Assembly (NCBI GenBank): GCA_965649825.1 | Contig: OZ287705.1 | Location: 62,001-126,000 of the forward strand | Length of the DNA stretch: 64,000 bases | From: Penicillus capitatus | Taxonomy: Eukaryota > Chlorophyta | Direction: 5' to 3' | Shown here: positions 1-10,376 of the stretch, piece after piece | Layout: every line of letters begins with the position of its first letter | Numbering within the stretch: position 1 is the first letter of the stretch | Program-made: the position numbers and the translations under genes | Notes under the pieces: generated by a model | Databases searched by the model: none | What the model saw: the letters and a program-made list of their open reading frames with translations, nothing else | What the model was told of the DNA's origin: nothing

Positions 1-690
1 CCGTGCCTTCGCAAAGTTGTGACATTTCTAATCAGATTGCCTGTCTTGTGCTGCCTGGCTTGCACTGGACATTCGTCGTCCAGTATTCCGAGTTCAGAGT
101 CGAAGTCAAATGCTTGAAGATGTATAACGAAGCATGTCTTTTCTCTGAGCTCCAGAAGGGAGTCGAACAATAGAGAAAAGGTGGCACTGATAGAACGCAC
201 TCTGTGATTGCCCCCGGTTTGTTTTCGCAGCAGATGTTGTCGCTTTAATACTCTGTGGTTTACTCATGATGTAAAGAGATATTTGCTTTGCTTGCTTGAC
301 ATCTGTCTGTCGAGGGCTTTGTCGCAAACCGGACACCGCATCGACCTCGCACTCGCCTCGTGTCACAGCGCTGTGAAGATGTCACATCAGAAGGTACGTA
401 GCTTGTATCTTTCAGGCTGTTTGGAAACAGACACCAAGCGGTGCCGTCAATGCCTTCAAACACCTCGCTGTGCTCTCTGCGTAATAGGAACCGCAAAGAC
501 GGAACACGAAGCGAGATTCGCTGAGAATTCGGTTCTGACGTTCAGGCCATTCTTCCGTCACTAAGCGCCGCACGACTGCTGCTGTGAAGTAAGTATCCCA
601 GAGTTCGTTGTGGCCAGCCAGCCCTTGTAGCCATTTTGTCCTGTGGGATTTCTTTTCTATGGCGGGACGCTCGATGAGGGAATGAATGTT

Positions 691-1302
691 TTAGTGTCCA
701 GCGCGAAAATGGACGACAGATGTGTCATCGTCATTCAATGCAGACGAGCAGACGATGCGCAACTGTAAAGCACCTGTCGCTGTCGTCACTGTAGAGAACG
801 TCGCGTGTTGTTGACGGAGTCCATTCATTTGCCGTTGTTTCATTGGTTCCATCGCCCAACGAGGCTCCACGATCTTCCGTCTCTTGTACGCAACGAGAGT
901 GACCTCTGTCGCTGCAGGGATCGTAGAAGCGCTTCTGATACTTTCGTGATCCGTCAGTCGAACTCGTCTCTGCCCGAGAGAGCATGAGAAGTGTTTCAAA
1001 CATGAGTTGCTCTTACACAACTGAGCGCCGACACTCACGGCGAACTTGACAGGCGGTTGCAAAGTCGGACATTGTTTGTCGAATTCGCTCTGCTCGGAGA
1101 GAGAGCGACATGAGAGAAAAAAGGCCATTCGAAAGCGGCATGACAGCGCTGCCCGTGGCAAGAATAGAAGCACGGACAATAATCCGGCAATGGTGTTGGC
1201 CACCGAGACGCATGAAAGCGACAGGAACGACAAGAAAATAAAAACAGTGGATACAGAATAAGCCAGCACAACGTGAGGAACATCGACAACAGCAGCTACC
1301 AA
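691..1302 (-). CDS. Doubtful 203-residue ORF in the duplicated block
   Basis: This open frame begins with a hydrophobic run of about 45 residues that could be a signal anchor, followed by a basic tail. The matching DNA at 18,496-18,791 is clearly related, but its reading frame is broken by a stop and a shift. The frame is therefore not conserved between copies. It may be a transcribed but non-coding part of the duplication, for example the 3' region of the secreted-protein gene upstream, or a gene decayed in copy 2. I do not recognise any family. Confidence 0.2.
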   Translation of the reverse strand: MVAAVVDVPHVVLAYSVSTVFIFLSFLSLSCVSVANTIAGLLSVLLFLPRAALSCRFRMAFFLSCRSLSEQSEFDKQCPTLQPPVKFAVSVGAQLCKSNSCLKHFSCSLGQRRVRLTDHESIRSASTIPAATEVTLVAYKRRKIVEPRWAMEPMKQRQMNGLRQQHATFSTVTTATGALQLRIVCSSALNDDDTSVVHFRAGH

Positions 1303-1434
1303 AAATCACCCTCGACCTACGGCCATTCTAGGCGTCTTCTGCAGCATACGCACAACTTAAATATCCGTTAAGTACGTCGTCTATGGCGCATCTTAGTGGA
1401 AAACTGGAAAAAAGAGATGGCGTGATGGGACTAG

Positions 1435-2032
1435 CTACTCGATAAAAGTAGCAGTTTGGTCCACGGAAGTCGCCACGCCGAGGATTCCGTTGTCAGTTAA
1501 CAGTCCAGTACCCGCCATGCTTGTCTGGTTAATGACAGACCAGAGGAACGAAACTATCGTGTTCGTCTCACTAAATTCGATTGTGATGGAGCCCGCGAAC
1601 ACACACGTCGTCTCGTTGAATTGTGCCACAAGGGCGAAAGGAAACAGAGTGAAACCCGGAATAATCGAAGACGTAGCGCTCTGCCCGTCCCTGCGATGGA
1701 AGTGTTAGCGTGAGCGAATATTAGAGCTTGAGTACCGTTGTAGATGTTTTCCGCCACCTCAGACATGTTGACGTTGTAAGTAAGAGGGTCGTCCGGAGTA
1801 ATAGACACTATCAAGCTCCCATTTGTCGGAGGTTCGCACGGCGATGCGTTGAGCTCGGCAAATCCAGAAGGCCGTGAAGTCTTCACTTCATCTACTACGT
1901 AGGCTTCCGTGGCCGTCCACAAGGCGGCGGTCGTTACGAGGCCGACGAGGAAAACTACACAAAGAAGGATGTCTCGTCGGGTTGGACAGCGCAAGGTGTT
2001 GTGTAATTCGCCTCACGTTTGAGAAGGGCCAT
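1435..2032 (-). CDS. Small secreted glycoprotein-like protein, copy 1, possibly frame-disrupted
   Basis: Three exons are inferred by comparison with the copy at 18,921-19,515: 2,032-2,017, 1,954-1,736 and 1,690-1,435. Joining the first two gives a classical signal peptide (MALLK, a hydrophobic core, then a small-residue cleavage region). A domain of about 130 residues with several N-x-S/T sequons follows, which suggests secretion. Exon 2 is 219 nt in both copies. Exon 3 is the problem: the conserved C-terminal frame (containing ETTCVFAGSI and SFLWSVINQTSMAGTG) cannot be reached from exon 2 by any GT-AG pair I can see, because it differs by a net 14 nt from the other copy. The second intron (1,735-1,691, 45 nt) lacks stops and is a multiple of three, so retention is also readable. 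The gene is either a recent pseudogene or has a changed C-terminus. No family is recognised. Confidence 0.55.
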
Positions 2033-2164
2033 GGTGGTCGTTTTCGGACAGATTTTTCGTGCGATGGCTGTGTTGTGAAGAAAGGCGAAGTGTTCGATCT
2101 TCGAGGCGGAGGAGAACGATGAACAGGCGTTCGAGGTTTAGACGTGAAGACACTTCCGTCGGCG

Positions 2165-2172
2165 TTTATATA
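2165..2172 (-). promoter_or_regulatory. TATA box of secreted-protein gene copy 1
   Basis: TATATAAA on the minus strand lies 133 bp upstream of the start codon. The flanking text, including a CAGTCATGACT just upstream, is conserved at the matching place before the second copy (19,649-19,656, TATTTAAA). This conservation in otherwise diverged flanks supports a core promoter. Confidence 0.55.
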
Positions 2173-4740
2173 GCAGTCATGACTGATTGACACGTGTGTT
2201 GCATGCCATAGAAGTTTCCGGCTGGGCGGAAAAAGGGCCACATGAATGCGCTGTCGTCCATGCATGTTGTGACTGTGAGATTCGAACTGAATGGACACCT
2301 CTTCCTCCAACAGGCAGCACAGCATGCTCCCCAGACATGTGCTGCCTCCCTGTTAAGACACCAGGAAGTTTGACACTCTGTCTGAAGGTGATCTTTCTTT
2401 TACCCGATACAAAATGAGAATGATGGATGCAGAGAAGTGTATTCCTTCGAACCACAACTGCCGCAAAATGCTTCTTTGTCGCTGAAGATTCAGACAGAGC
2501 TATACAGATTTGCTTCTCGGCCGAGCAGCAATGATGCATCTGTCATGGCAAGAGTTCGTCCGCGATCTATCCCCAGTGTGTCTGTACATAAGTGCATTCG
2601 TCATGTGAGAGGTTGACTACACAGACACTGCTTGTTGATGGCGGTCACATGATGAGGCATTTCGTCACAGAGACACAAGAATAAAACGCAGAAGATGCTG
2701 CTTCTTTGCTTTTCTGCTCCTCACGTGCCTCTGCAAGGCAGAGATCAAGAGGAGATGCCGGTTGGGAAATGCCTGTCTTATCAACATCTCTGAGACATCC
2801 GTCGAATCTGAAATCGAACACGCAACTCGATTAAACTAAGAGCATTGTTCAACTTAGTAGATCAGAGGAGAAGACGACGCTGCCGCTCGAGTGATCTCCA
2901 TTTTGAGACTTATGAAGCATGCAGTGGTCATCGCCGTTGGCATCTGGATCAGATGCAGCCTGTCCACGGTTCATGAATGACTAGATGTCAAAATCTCTGA
3001 ACCTGAGAGACGAACGTGTCGTCGCCTTCCTTTCAAGCAACCGGCGAGTCTGTCGTCCGCTCCCGCACCTGTCGGTCGGAAAGCGCCCAACTCCTGCAAA
3101 GTCGCTACCGGTTAGGTACTCGCGGGACCAAATCCCAGCAGGAGTGTTTTGTTGTCGCATCTAATCCTCTTCCAGGTTATACTGATGTGACAGCTGATGA
3201 ACATGGTGTTTGTTACTCGAGATGTCCGAAACGCAGCCCTGATCCAGACAATCAAGCTATCGCTGAGTCAAAACCAGGTCCTTATCAGTACGACTGACGA
3301 ACATGATTGATGTGTTCAATTCAACAGCACATCTCCATCCATCCAGCCTCTACCATTCACCAACACCTCACACGCTTATTATCGTTCAGTCTACCCTGCA
3401 CCTGTCACTCATGTCTCAAAGCGATGATGCAGAGGGTAGTAGGTATTTGCTTTTTCGATGACGCAGCCCCGAACCTGCTGCTCTTTGGAGTGATGCACGA
3501 CGTCGGAAGAATGCGGCGATGATTCCGCTCGCTACGTCGTGTTCTTCCTCATTCTCCTGTGCTTTGAAGCGCAGATGTCACATCACCTTTCGATCGTCTT
3601 TATCCGTGCATCACTGGAAACCTGACCTTCGTTCATGACTCTTGCTTCCGACTAAACCTCTCCAGTTATTCGACAGACCCAGTTTTTGCATAGCCTCTGA
3701 AGCAGAAGCTGGCAGGAAACAGTGGAGATACTTGGGTGATGTCGCCCTGTCTTGTCGTTCTCTCTGCCAGCGATGACAACAACGTGATCTCACATCCATG
3801 TAATCGCATTATAACCTTGCCAACCTTGCTGTTCCTTTCCACGGGGAGCTTCTCTCATTTCTTACCGGACCCGACCAGTCCTGCCGCTACAGAAAGCGTG
3901 GCTGTCAAGTTCTGAAGGAGAGGCACGTGATTTGTTGGGCGTGGCTCACAGGCGCGGGCGTCCCGAAGGTGCAGCTGGCCGACAGCCTGTCAGTGGCGTG
4001 CCCTGGAAGGTCGAATCTCGCGAACACGCTTCGCGATCCGCGGACGCTGCCTTCGTACGCCAACCACATCGTCATGAATAGGCGATGTCCCTTCGCGTCA
4101 TTAACATTGTTAAAATTCTTAGTTCGGCCTACGTGGCGTGGATTGGACTTCACTGTGGAAGTACTTCGGTCGCAGCGACTTGTTTCTCAGCGCAGCTCGG
4201 AAGACTAAGACATCCGTAAGACGTTCTGTTCTTCGTCGCGCGCGCGTTGTTTGAAAAAAGACGACCGTGTTCCTTCCTCGGCGGCGGCGGTTGGATTCTG
4301 CGAGTGCTCTGGACGAAGAAGACCGCGACGACGCCGAAGACCCTGCGCACGCGTTGCCGTAAGTCCAGCCGTCTTCCTCGACTTCACAGCGTCTCTCCCG
4401 CGCGAAGCTGCTGCGTTGGCTGTGGCAGTCATAGCTGTTAGGCCAGCTAATCGAGCGGGAATGCCTCGCAGAGAAGTGCGTCCCGTCGGACGGCCTCGTC
4501 GAGAAGGCAGAACGTGCCCATACGTGTCTCCCGGCGGCGGGCGAGCCGCCATTGGGCCGTTGAGGGTGGCGACGGTTGACGCGTCGCTTTCGACCGGCCC
4601 TGCGGTCGACAGCCCTTCTGCGATGCACGACCTTTTTTCGAGGCAGTACTCGTAAGGCCCTCCACGATCTCTTCTGGCGATTTTTTGCGTCATTGCGCGC
4701 TGTCTGCGGCGAGCGTCCTGCGAACGTTGTGTCGCTGTGA
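2173..4740. other. Region without a supported gene
   Basis: The first part (to about 3,300) belongs to the duplicated block and holds one copy of the promoter-proximal unit that is tandemly repeated before the second copy. From 3,300 to 4,200 I see only short unsupported frames. From 4,250 to 4,655 a plus-strand frame rich in Arg, Ala and Pro ends at a strong GTAAGG donor, and a TGTGACAG acceptor follows at 4,735-4,742. This may be a 5' exon or leader of the AP2 gene, but the reading phases do not join. Confidence 0.4.
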
Positions 4741-4752
4741 CAGGTCGGCGAC

Positions 4753-5810
4753 ATGAAGGTCGGAGACGAAGGAGCCTTTGAAGCGGGAGCTGGACACCGT
4801 ATGCCACGCATGCAGCTGCCACAGGAAGACGCGAACAGTCTTCCTTCTCCGCGTCTCGTCCAGCTCAAACGCGAAATGGAGACGGGGCCCTTGAACGCCC
4901 CTCCATCTTGGTTCGAGGACTTCGCTCAGTCGTGTTTAGCTACGGCCTCGCGGTCATCACTGCTCGGGGTGGATCCATCTTCGAATCACCAGCACGAAGA
5001 CGCCTCTCTTGCGGATTCCCATTCGAACAGCACACATTCTGGTACGCACCAGGGCGTCTAAGGCTGCTCTTCTGATGGAACGTGTGGTGTAGACTCGAGC
5101 GATAAGTGCTGTAAAGATCCTGTTCGTGAAGGCGGGGAAACGAAACCGACTTCCACTCTCACGTGAGGTGCCGATCAGAGTGAGCGATGGTGACAGGTGC
5201 TATTGATAGTCGAGGTCGAGGGGTGCACGTGGTGAATGGCGCTCTCCGTTATCGTGGCGTCCGTCGCCGTCCGTGGGGCAAATACGCCGCAGAGATTCGA
5301 GATCCGAGTCAGAGACGACGCGTCTGGCTCGGGACATTCGATACGCCCGAAGAAGCGGCAATGGCTTACGACGTCGCCGCACGCAAGATTCGTGGCGGCA
5401 GAGCTGTCTGCAATTTCAAGCAAAGCACGTCACATCATCTCTCGTGATCCCGAGTAGTGACAGATGTGTCCTGTGGTGCAGATCCTTCGCCATCTATCAC
5501 TTCGCCGCGCAGACAAGAGGCGGCGAGATCAGTCGGGTTATGTTTCGCGGAAGCAACTGGGACTAGACGCCGGAATAAGAAGGCGCGATCGGAGACGGAA
5601 GAGAGCGAAGGCGAAGGGCCGCAAAAGGATCGTCACCGTCCGCGAGAGAAGACGGCGACAAGAGACGGAAGCGCCGTGTCGTCCAGGACGAATCCGACGT
5701 TTCTCGGATCGCCCCGCGATCGGAAGCTGCTGCGTCAGATCGATGAAGACGCGGATCTGTTTGAATCCGCTTCGGCTTTGCTGATGCTGCGCGATGCCTC
5801 TCGCACTTGA
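4753..5810 (+). CDS. ERF-type AP2-domain transcription factor-like protein
   Basis: Exon 1 is 4,753-5,041. A GT-AG intron (5,042-5,196) joins in phase to exon 2, which encodes a single AP2/ERF domain of about 57 residues starting [19 protein letters not shown]. It contains the YRG element, the WLGTF turn, the AAMAYDVAA helix and a final CNF. The AAEIRD text carries the alanine and aspartate typical of ERF rather than DREB members. By family knowledge this is a sequence-specific DNA-binding domain acting in the nucleus. A third exon (from about 5,460 to 5,810) probably adds a basic KKAR-type nuclear signal and an acidic-hydrophobic end ([14 protein letters not shown]). Its exact splice site is unresolved, because the most obvious donor joins a different frame. 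The plant-like domain type is unusual outside the green lineage. The start is the first ATG after a likely acceptor at 4,742, so an upstream exon is possible. Confidence 0.8.
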
Positions 5811-6127
5811 CGTCCATCGGTCAGACGACGACGATCATCACCATAAAGGATTGTGTATCTTCAGTGTTGAATTAGTTCTCCTGCTAGCCACTTTCTCCGT
5901 CGTTCATAATTCTTTGCGGTTCGCATTCTCAGCGACAGGAATCGCGAGGATGACGATCTGGACTTCAAACCCACATGAGAGGTGTGGACTGTACATTCAT
6001 CCAATGTAAAACACGCGTACGAGATGCGAAGCCTGCATCGGTCGCGTCAGCAGCATCATTACGTTGATTGCGTGACGACATTACGGCGTTTCCTGTTCCA
6101 GAACCCGTTCTTGACGCGTTTCGCATC

Positions 6128-6991
6128 ATGGCTGACCGTCTGCAACTTCCCATCAGCAACAGGAAGCGTGAGTCTGCTCTCCTTCCCTTCTGCGACCCCA
6201 GCGACGTTGCGCTGAGCAGTCGAGGACATCCTGATGTGGCGCGATGCGCGTCTGTCCGGAAGTATCTTCGGCGGTCTCACTGTCGGATACCTCGTCCTCC
6301 AGTGGAGTTCTCTCTCCGTCTTCTGCCTCGCTGCCTACGCATTGCTCACCGTCATCGGCGGCCTGCTCGTGTGGCACTGCGCAGCACCTTTCGTGAATAT
6401 GTCGTTTCGACACGGCTATCAGACGCTTATCGTGCATGTGCACTGCAGGGACCCTCCCATCCCCTCCTTCATTCGAGATGGCCTCTCCGAGGAAGACGTG
6501 AAGAAGCAAGTGGAGAGGATTCTACCCAGAGTCAACGAAGTCTTGGGTAAGGAGAGACAGCCGACCGTCGACAGTGGGCGATGAATGATGTGACGTTCTG
6601 CAGCGATGGTTCGTTGTGTCGTCAGCGGTCAAGATCTCACGCTCTCCGCAAAAGTCGTCCTGCCGTTTCGATCGTCCTGCTGACAAATGATAAGCAGGTC
6701 CTGGGAGGACTGTATGCGGTGGCACGCGTGACGTCCACCTTATCACTCCCGACCTTGGCTTACCTGGGTGATGAAGAGTCATGGCCAGTCATGAGGATGG
6801 CGTGTGGAAGCATGCGTTTTCTAGGCGTGTTGGTGGCGTTCTTGGCACCAAAGGTGTACGAGATGCGCAAAGATGAGATCGATGGCTACTTGGAAGTGGC
6901 CAAGGAGAAGCTCAAAGTCCTTTTTAAGCAGTTGGAATCGTCGTTGCAGAAGATTCCGAGAGCCAAACGTGTCATGAAGAAGGCCGAATGA
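6128..6991 (+). CDS. Reticulon-like ER membrane-shaping protein
   Basis: Four exons (6,128-6,167; 6,220-6,546; 6,604-6,653; 6,698-6,991) join in phase to give 236 residues. The reticulon homology domain is visible: LEDILMWRDARLSGSIFGGL leads into a long hydrophobic hairpin, then a loop of about 65 residues. A second hydrophobic stretch ends in FLAPKVYEMRKDEID, the typical reticulon exit motif, followed by a Lys-rich C-terminal helix (ends AKRVMKKAE). Reticulons insert as wedges in the ER membrane and shape tubules. The length fits a minimal plant- or yeast-type reticulon. The introns are 44-57 nt; the second ends in TGATGTGACGTTCTGCAG, a clear branch site plus acceptor. The last intron uses a weak GTCGTC donor, but the spliced protein fits the family well. 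Confidence 0.88.
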
Positions 6992-7316
6992 GAACTGTTT
7001 TGGAGAAGCAATCTGATCAACCGTAGAGACTTACCCGTTACAACGATAACTGCGAGATAGATCGTTGTGAATGGACAAAGTGTATTGTCAAGCATACATC
7101 ATTGAATGCAACGGATCAACTTTAATTGCCGAATTCTTCGATTTGGCCGATCCAAAGTACATAGGCATCGTATCGTCTGCCGAAGGACCTTAACTTGCCT
7201 AAGCGATCCTGCTTTATGCGAATCAGCGATCTCATCCAGCAATAACATTCTGAGCTGGACGTGCAGTATCTTCAGGACGTCGCCGGATTCGGCACAGTGG
7301 CCAGTCAACCTTTCTC

Positions 7317-7739
7317 ATGAATCGTTTCTTGGTCTCCTCTGTCTACTACACCATCATCTTTCCTTTCTGGCGTTTCTTCGGTAACCGAAGGTACAAAGAT
7401 GCTTTCGGACTTGGATTCATCATGGCCGTAGTTAAGTTGCTTGATATGACCTGTGTGGAGTCCAAGACGATGAGTTATATCACGGAGGTGTCGGGCACTG
7501 GATACATCTCAAAAGAGAGTCAGAAGATTCCTCAGCGCAACTGCATTGTGCGCTCTAGTGATGTTGCATACATGCATCAAAGACCAGTTGACAGCGCTCG
7601 CATCATCTCCGTCTTCCGCGGCAAGAAGCACACAGAGGTTGACAGTCTCCTGCACAACAGGTCAGTGTCGTGTATGCACTGTGTCGCGAACGCTTGCGAA
7701 ATTATGGAAAAACGGCAATCCGCTGTCCGTCTATCGTAA
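7317..7739 (+). CDS. Unsupported 140-residue ORF
   Basis: An ATG-initiated frame with a hydrophobic first 40 residues and a mixed tail. There is no homologue in the window, no recognisable motif and no splice evidence. It lies between the reticulon gene and the 3' end of the haloperoxidase-like gene. It could be a small gene or a chance frame; the surrounding 7,000-7,890 otherwise shows nothing. Confidence 0.25.
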   Translation: MNRFLVSSVYYTIIFPFWRFFGNRRYKDAFGLGFIMAVVKLLDMTCVESKTMSYITEVSGTGYISKESQKIPQRNCIVRSSDVAYMHQRPVDSARIISVFRGKKHTEVDSLLHNRSVSCMHCVANACEIMEKRQSAVRLS

Positions 7740-7890
7740 GGCATGCCAAATTGATCCAACCCCTCCCTGCTCCGGTTTCGAAATGGATGACTTCGGGAAC
7801 GATATTAAATGATTAATACTAATCGTTCTAGTACAAGTACGGAAGAAAAATTCAATGTCCTTCCTCATCGTTGCAGAACTCGTCGTCGCA

Positions 7891-9855
7891 TTACTCGTCA
7901 TCGTGATCATAGACATGCGAATAAACGAAGGCCCGAGCCTTCTCGAAGACGAGGCGCCCGATCTCTCTCCCCAGAAGTTTTCCGCCGTCGTCATCTGCCT
8001 GGACGTGAATGCCACCAGGGAAACGCGAGAATCCGGATTCGTCAGAGGCATCGGTCCAGGTCTCCCAGCAAAGGACGACGTCGTCAGCGGGGACATATCC
8101 AACAGACATCGGACCGGTGTTCGGGATGTCGCTGAACCCAGGCAGCACGTCGGATTTGGGCTCGAAGAAGGAAGTGCCCGCCGCTGATAAGTAGCACGAC
8201 GGGCCTCTGTATTTGTCGTCGCCGAAGAAGAGACGCAGCGCTTCGGCTCCGGCGGCGCTGAAGGTGGAGTGACCAGATGTGTAGGCGGCGAAGTTGGGTG
8301 TGACGAAATCTGCCGCCTGGAACGGACGCCATTCGCTGATGTTGGTCAGACCGACGCCCATGTAAGGTCCTCGCCATGCGAGTCTCACTCTACAGGGTCA
8401 CACTTTGTGATCTGCCACAGTAGAGGGAGCTCTGTTCTTACTCTGCTCCGAATCCGCCGCACTGGATGACGGAGACCGGACGCGCGTAATCGAAGGTGAC
8501 CTTTGTCCTCCAGCTGGCGATCCCGGCATCGTAAACGGCGTTCCCGACCACGAAGAGCAGTCTGGCCGTCTCTAACTGATCGAGACCTTCGGCCAAAGCG
8601 GCATCTCCTGCGATCTTCCACAGATGTCCTGGCGGAGCCGTCGTATCGGGTCCATCCGCCCAGTACTCCGCAATGATCTTCCGCACATCGTCCAAGGCGG
8701 CAGAGATCCTGGAAAGCACAGAGAGTGAGCATCGAGATGATCATCACGCGATGGTGCAGCCAGTACTCAAGAATGGCGCGGAACTGACGTCTGAATTCCG
8801 AACTTGCGGGGGGAGGCGGCGGCAGCAGCGCCTCTCCCGTCGTCTCGTCTCCTTCTTCAAGAGCGAACGTGGTGAAACGACCCGCCCACGGACATGCGAA
8901 CTCCTGTGGCGTGCATTCGGGTGTTCCAAATTGCTCCAGGGTTTCCGGAATGCAGAGCGGCTGCCATCGGCCGATGTCGACGATCTGGCTGTCGCAGTCC
9001 GTTATTCCGGCGAGTGTCTGAGGCGCATTCACAGGAGCGTAACCCGTTGGGTCGACATCTCCAGGTTTCAGTGTACCGTTGGGTTCAAAGCCGTCCTCCG
9101 TGATCTATTCGACAGGCGATGGCGATGCAAACGCCTTCTCCAAGGAATAGTGACTTGCCTGGTCGACGACACGTTGACAGGCGACGGCACCGGCAACGAC
9201 CTCGGCGCGGCGCTTGTCCAATGTAAACAGGAACTCTTCCAGCCCTTCAGGCGGCAGCTGCACGGCGAAATCGATCAGAGGAATGATGTCGTCGATGGTC
9301 CTGCACGAGAAGGCTTCGTACTGTTCGAAGACCGTGGAGAAGCTATCGAAGTCTTCGAAGAGTGACTTCACCGCCCAGAATCCGGCGCCGTCCATTGTGT
9401 TGGTCACCGTGTCCTCGTCAACTTCCCATGGTAGTATCAGCGGATTACCCGTCGTCGAACGAAATCCTGTGTAGACATGCGGAAAAGGCCTAACGCAAGA
9501 GGCTCCTACGTTTAGTGGTGAGCGCGGCTGCCTCGAAGAGACAGGTTCCGGTGAGTCCGCACACGCGACCGGCACCCGGCGGCGTTATGGCGTCGAGGTT
9601 GAACTTGGTTTGGAGCTGCGCGACGATAGACCATGCGTACGGGCGGTTGTCCCCGTCTCCGACGGGGCCGTCAACGGGGATGTTGTGAATGAAGTCCGAA
9701 GCCGTTGCGCATTGCGATTCGCAAACATCGCGCGAAAACTGAACACAGTGACCGAAGGCAAAACAAAAGAGGACAGCGTTAAAGAGAAGCAAATGCTTCG
9801 CCGGCGACATTTGACGCCTGTCTGGTAACGTTCGTAAAACAATGCGAGACGTCAT
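7891..9855 (-). CDS. Vanadium-dependent haloperoxidase-like protein (PAP2 superfamily)
   Basis: Five exons (9,855-9,510; 9,466-9,168; 9,104-8,767; 8,708-8,442; 8,389-7,891) join in phase to give 582 residues. The N-terminus has a hydrophobic signal-like stretch (HLLLFNAVLFCFAFG). All vanadate- or phosphate-binding motifs of the family are present in order: KVTFDYARP (KxxxxxxRP), TSGHSTFSAAGAEAL, and SRFPGGIHVQADD (SRxxxxxHxxxD). The family segment EYWADGPDTTAPPGH also precedes them. By family knowledge such enzymes oxidise halides with hydrogen peroxide or act as acid phosphatases; which applies here cannot be read from sequence. One weak point: an in-frame TAG at 9,105-9,107 must be removed by an intron with a GTCGAC donor at 9,167. 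The spliced product matches the family spacing better than the unspliced one. An ATG at 9,810 is an alternative start. Confidence 0.87.
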
Positions 9856-10119
9856 GGTCGGTCGTTGCCAAAGATGCTGCACGCACACACGCACGAACTT
9901 CAAAAAAGAACTGCTCTCCTTCTCAACCGTATAATCATCTGTACAATAATGGATATGTCAGTCGTGATTATGAATGACGTCGCCGTCGTCTGACCCGATT
10001 GCGGTGCAGGGCGTCGTCGGAGGCGCCTGACGGGACAGCTGCTGGTGATCACCATCTGTACACGCACGCATGAAGGTTAAGAGGGCGTTGCGTAGAAGCT
10101 GTCGGGAAGGCGCCTATAG

Positions 10120-10376
10120 GTTTCGAGTGTCCATTCGAAGGCTTTGGAACCGCTGTCGACGAAAAGCTCCTCGCCGCGTTCGACGCGTTCCGGAAACTCG
10201 CACATCAGGAGAGAATCGGGATAATTGTGCAGAGAATCGCCGGAGATACGACGTACCTGACCTCCAACGTCGAGGCGGACGAGAGCTGCGCCGCGATTCC
10301 CACGAAGACGCAGCGAAGACGGCTGTTCATAGCTTCAGAAAAAAACCTGGCGTGCCTTGTCCGCAGCTGCATATGA
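10120..10376 (+). CDS. Possible terminal exon of a small unknown gene
   Basis: After a TATAG acceptor an open frame of about 85 codons begins CPFEGFGTAVDEKLLAAFDAF, with a mixed alpha-beta look and low-complexity-free composition. It joins in phase 1 to an upstream exon (ending near 10,074) that encodes a hydrophobic QLLVITICTRTHE stretch. The 5' end cannot be resolved. No family is recognised. It is coding-like in composition only; there is no second copy to test. Confidence 0.35.

Larger units (their letters stand above)
1..3310. repeat. Diverged direct duplication, copy 1
   Basis: This block matches 17,950-20,040 in the same orientation and order: a conserved stretch at 1-170, a block at about 700-1,310, the secreted-protein gene at 1,435-2,032, its TATA-type promoter near 2,165, and a tail near 3,240-3,300 ending in matching 'ccagacaatcaag' text. 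Similarity is patchy, with strong islands between unalignable stretches, so the duplication is old. The 1-170 island reads as an open frame ending in a stop at about 170 and contains a WTF..FRVEVKCLK pattern. This loosely resembles the end of the C-terminal domain shared by the kinase-like genes of this window; that link is only a suggestion. Confidence 0.7.

Noticed and set aside
4119-4868. 249-codon minus frame opposite the AP2 gene
   Set aside because: Arg/Ser-rich shadow of a GC-rich plus-strand region, with no motif, overlapping the better-supported AP2 exon.
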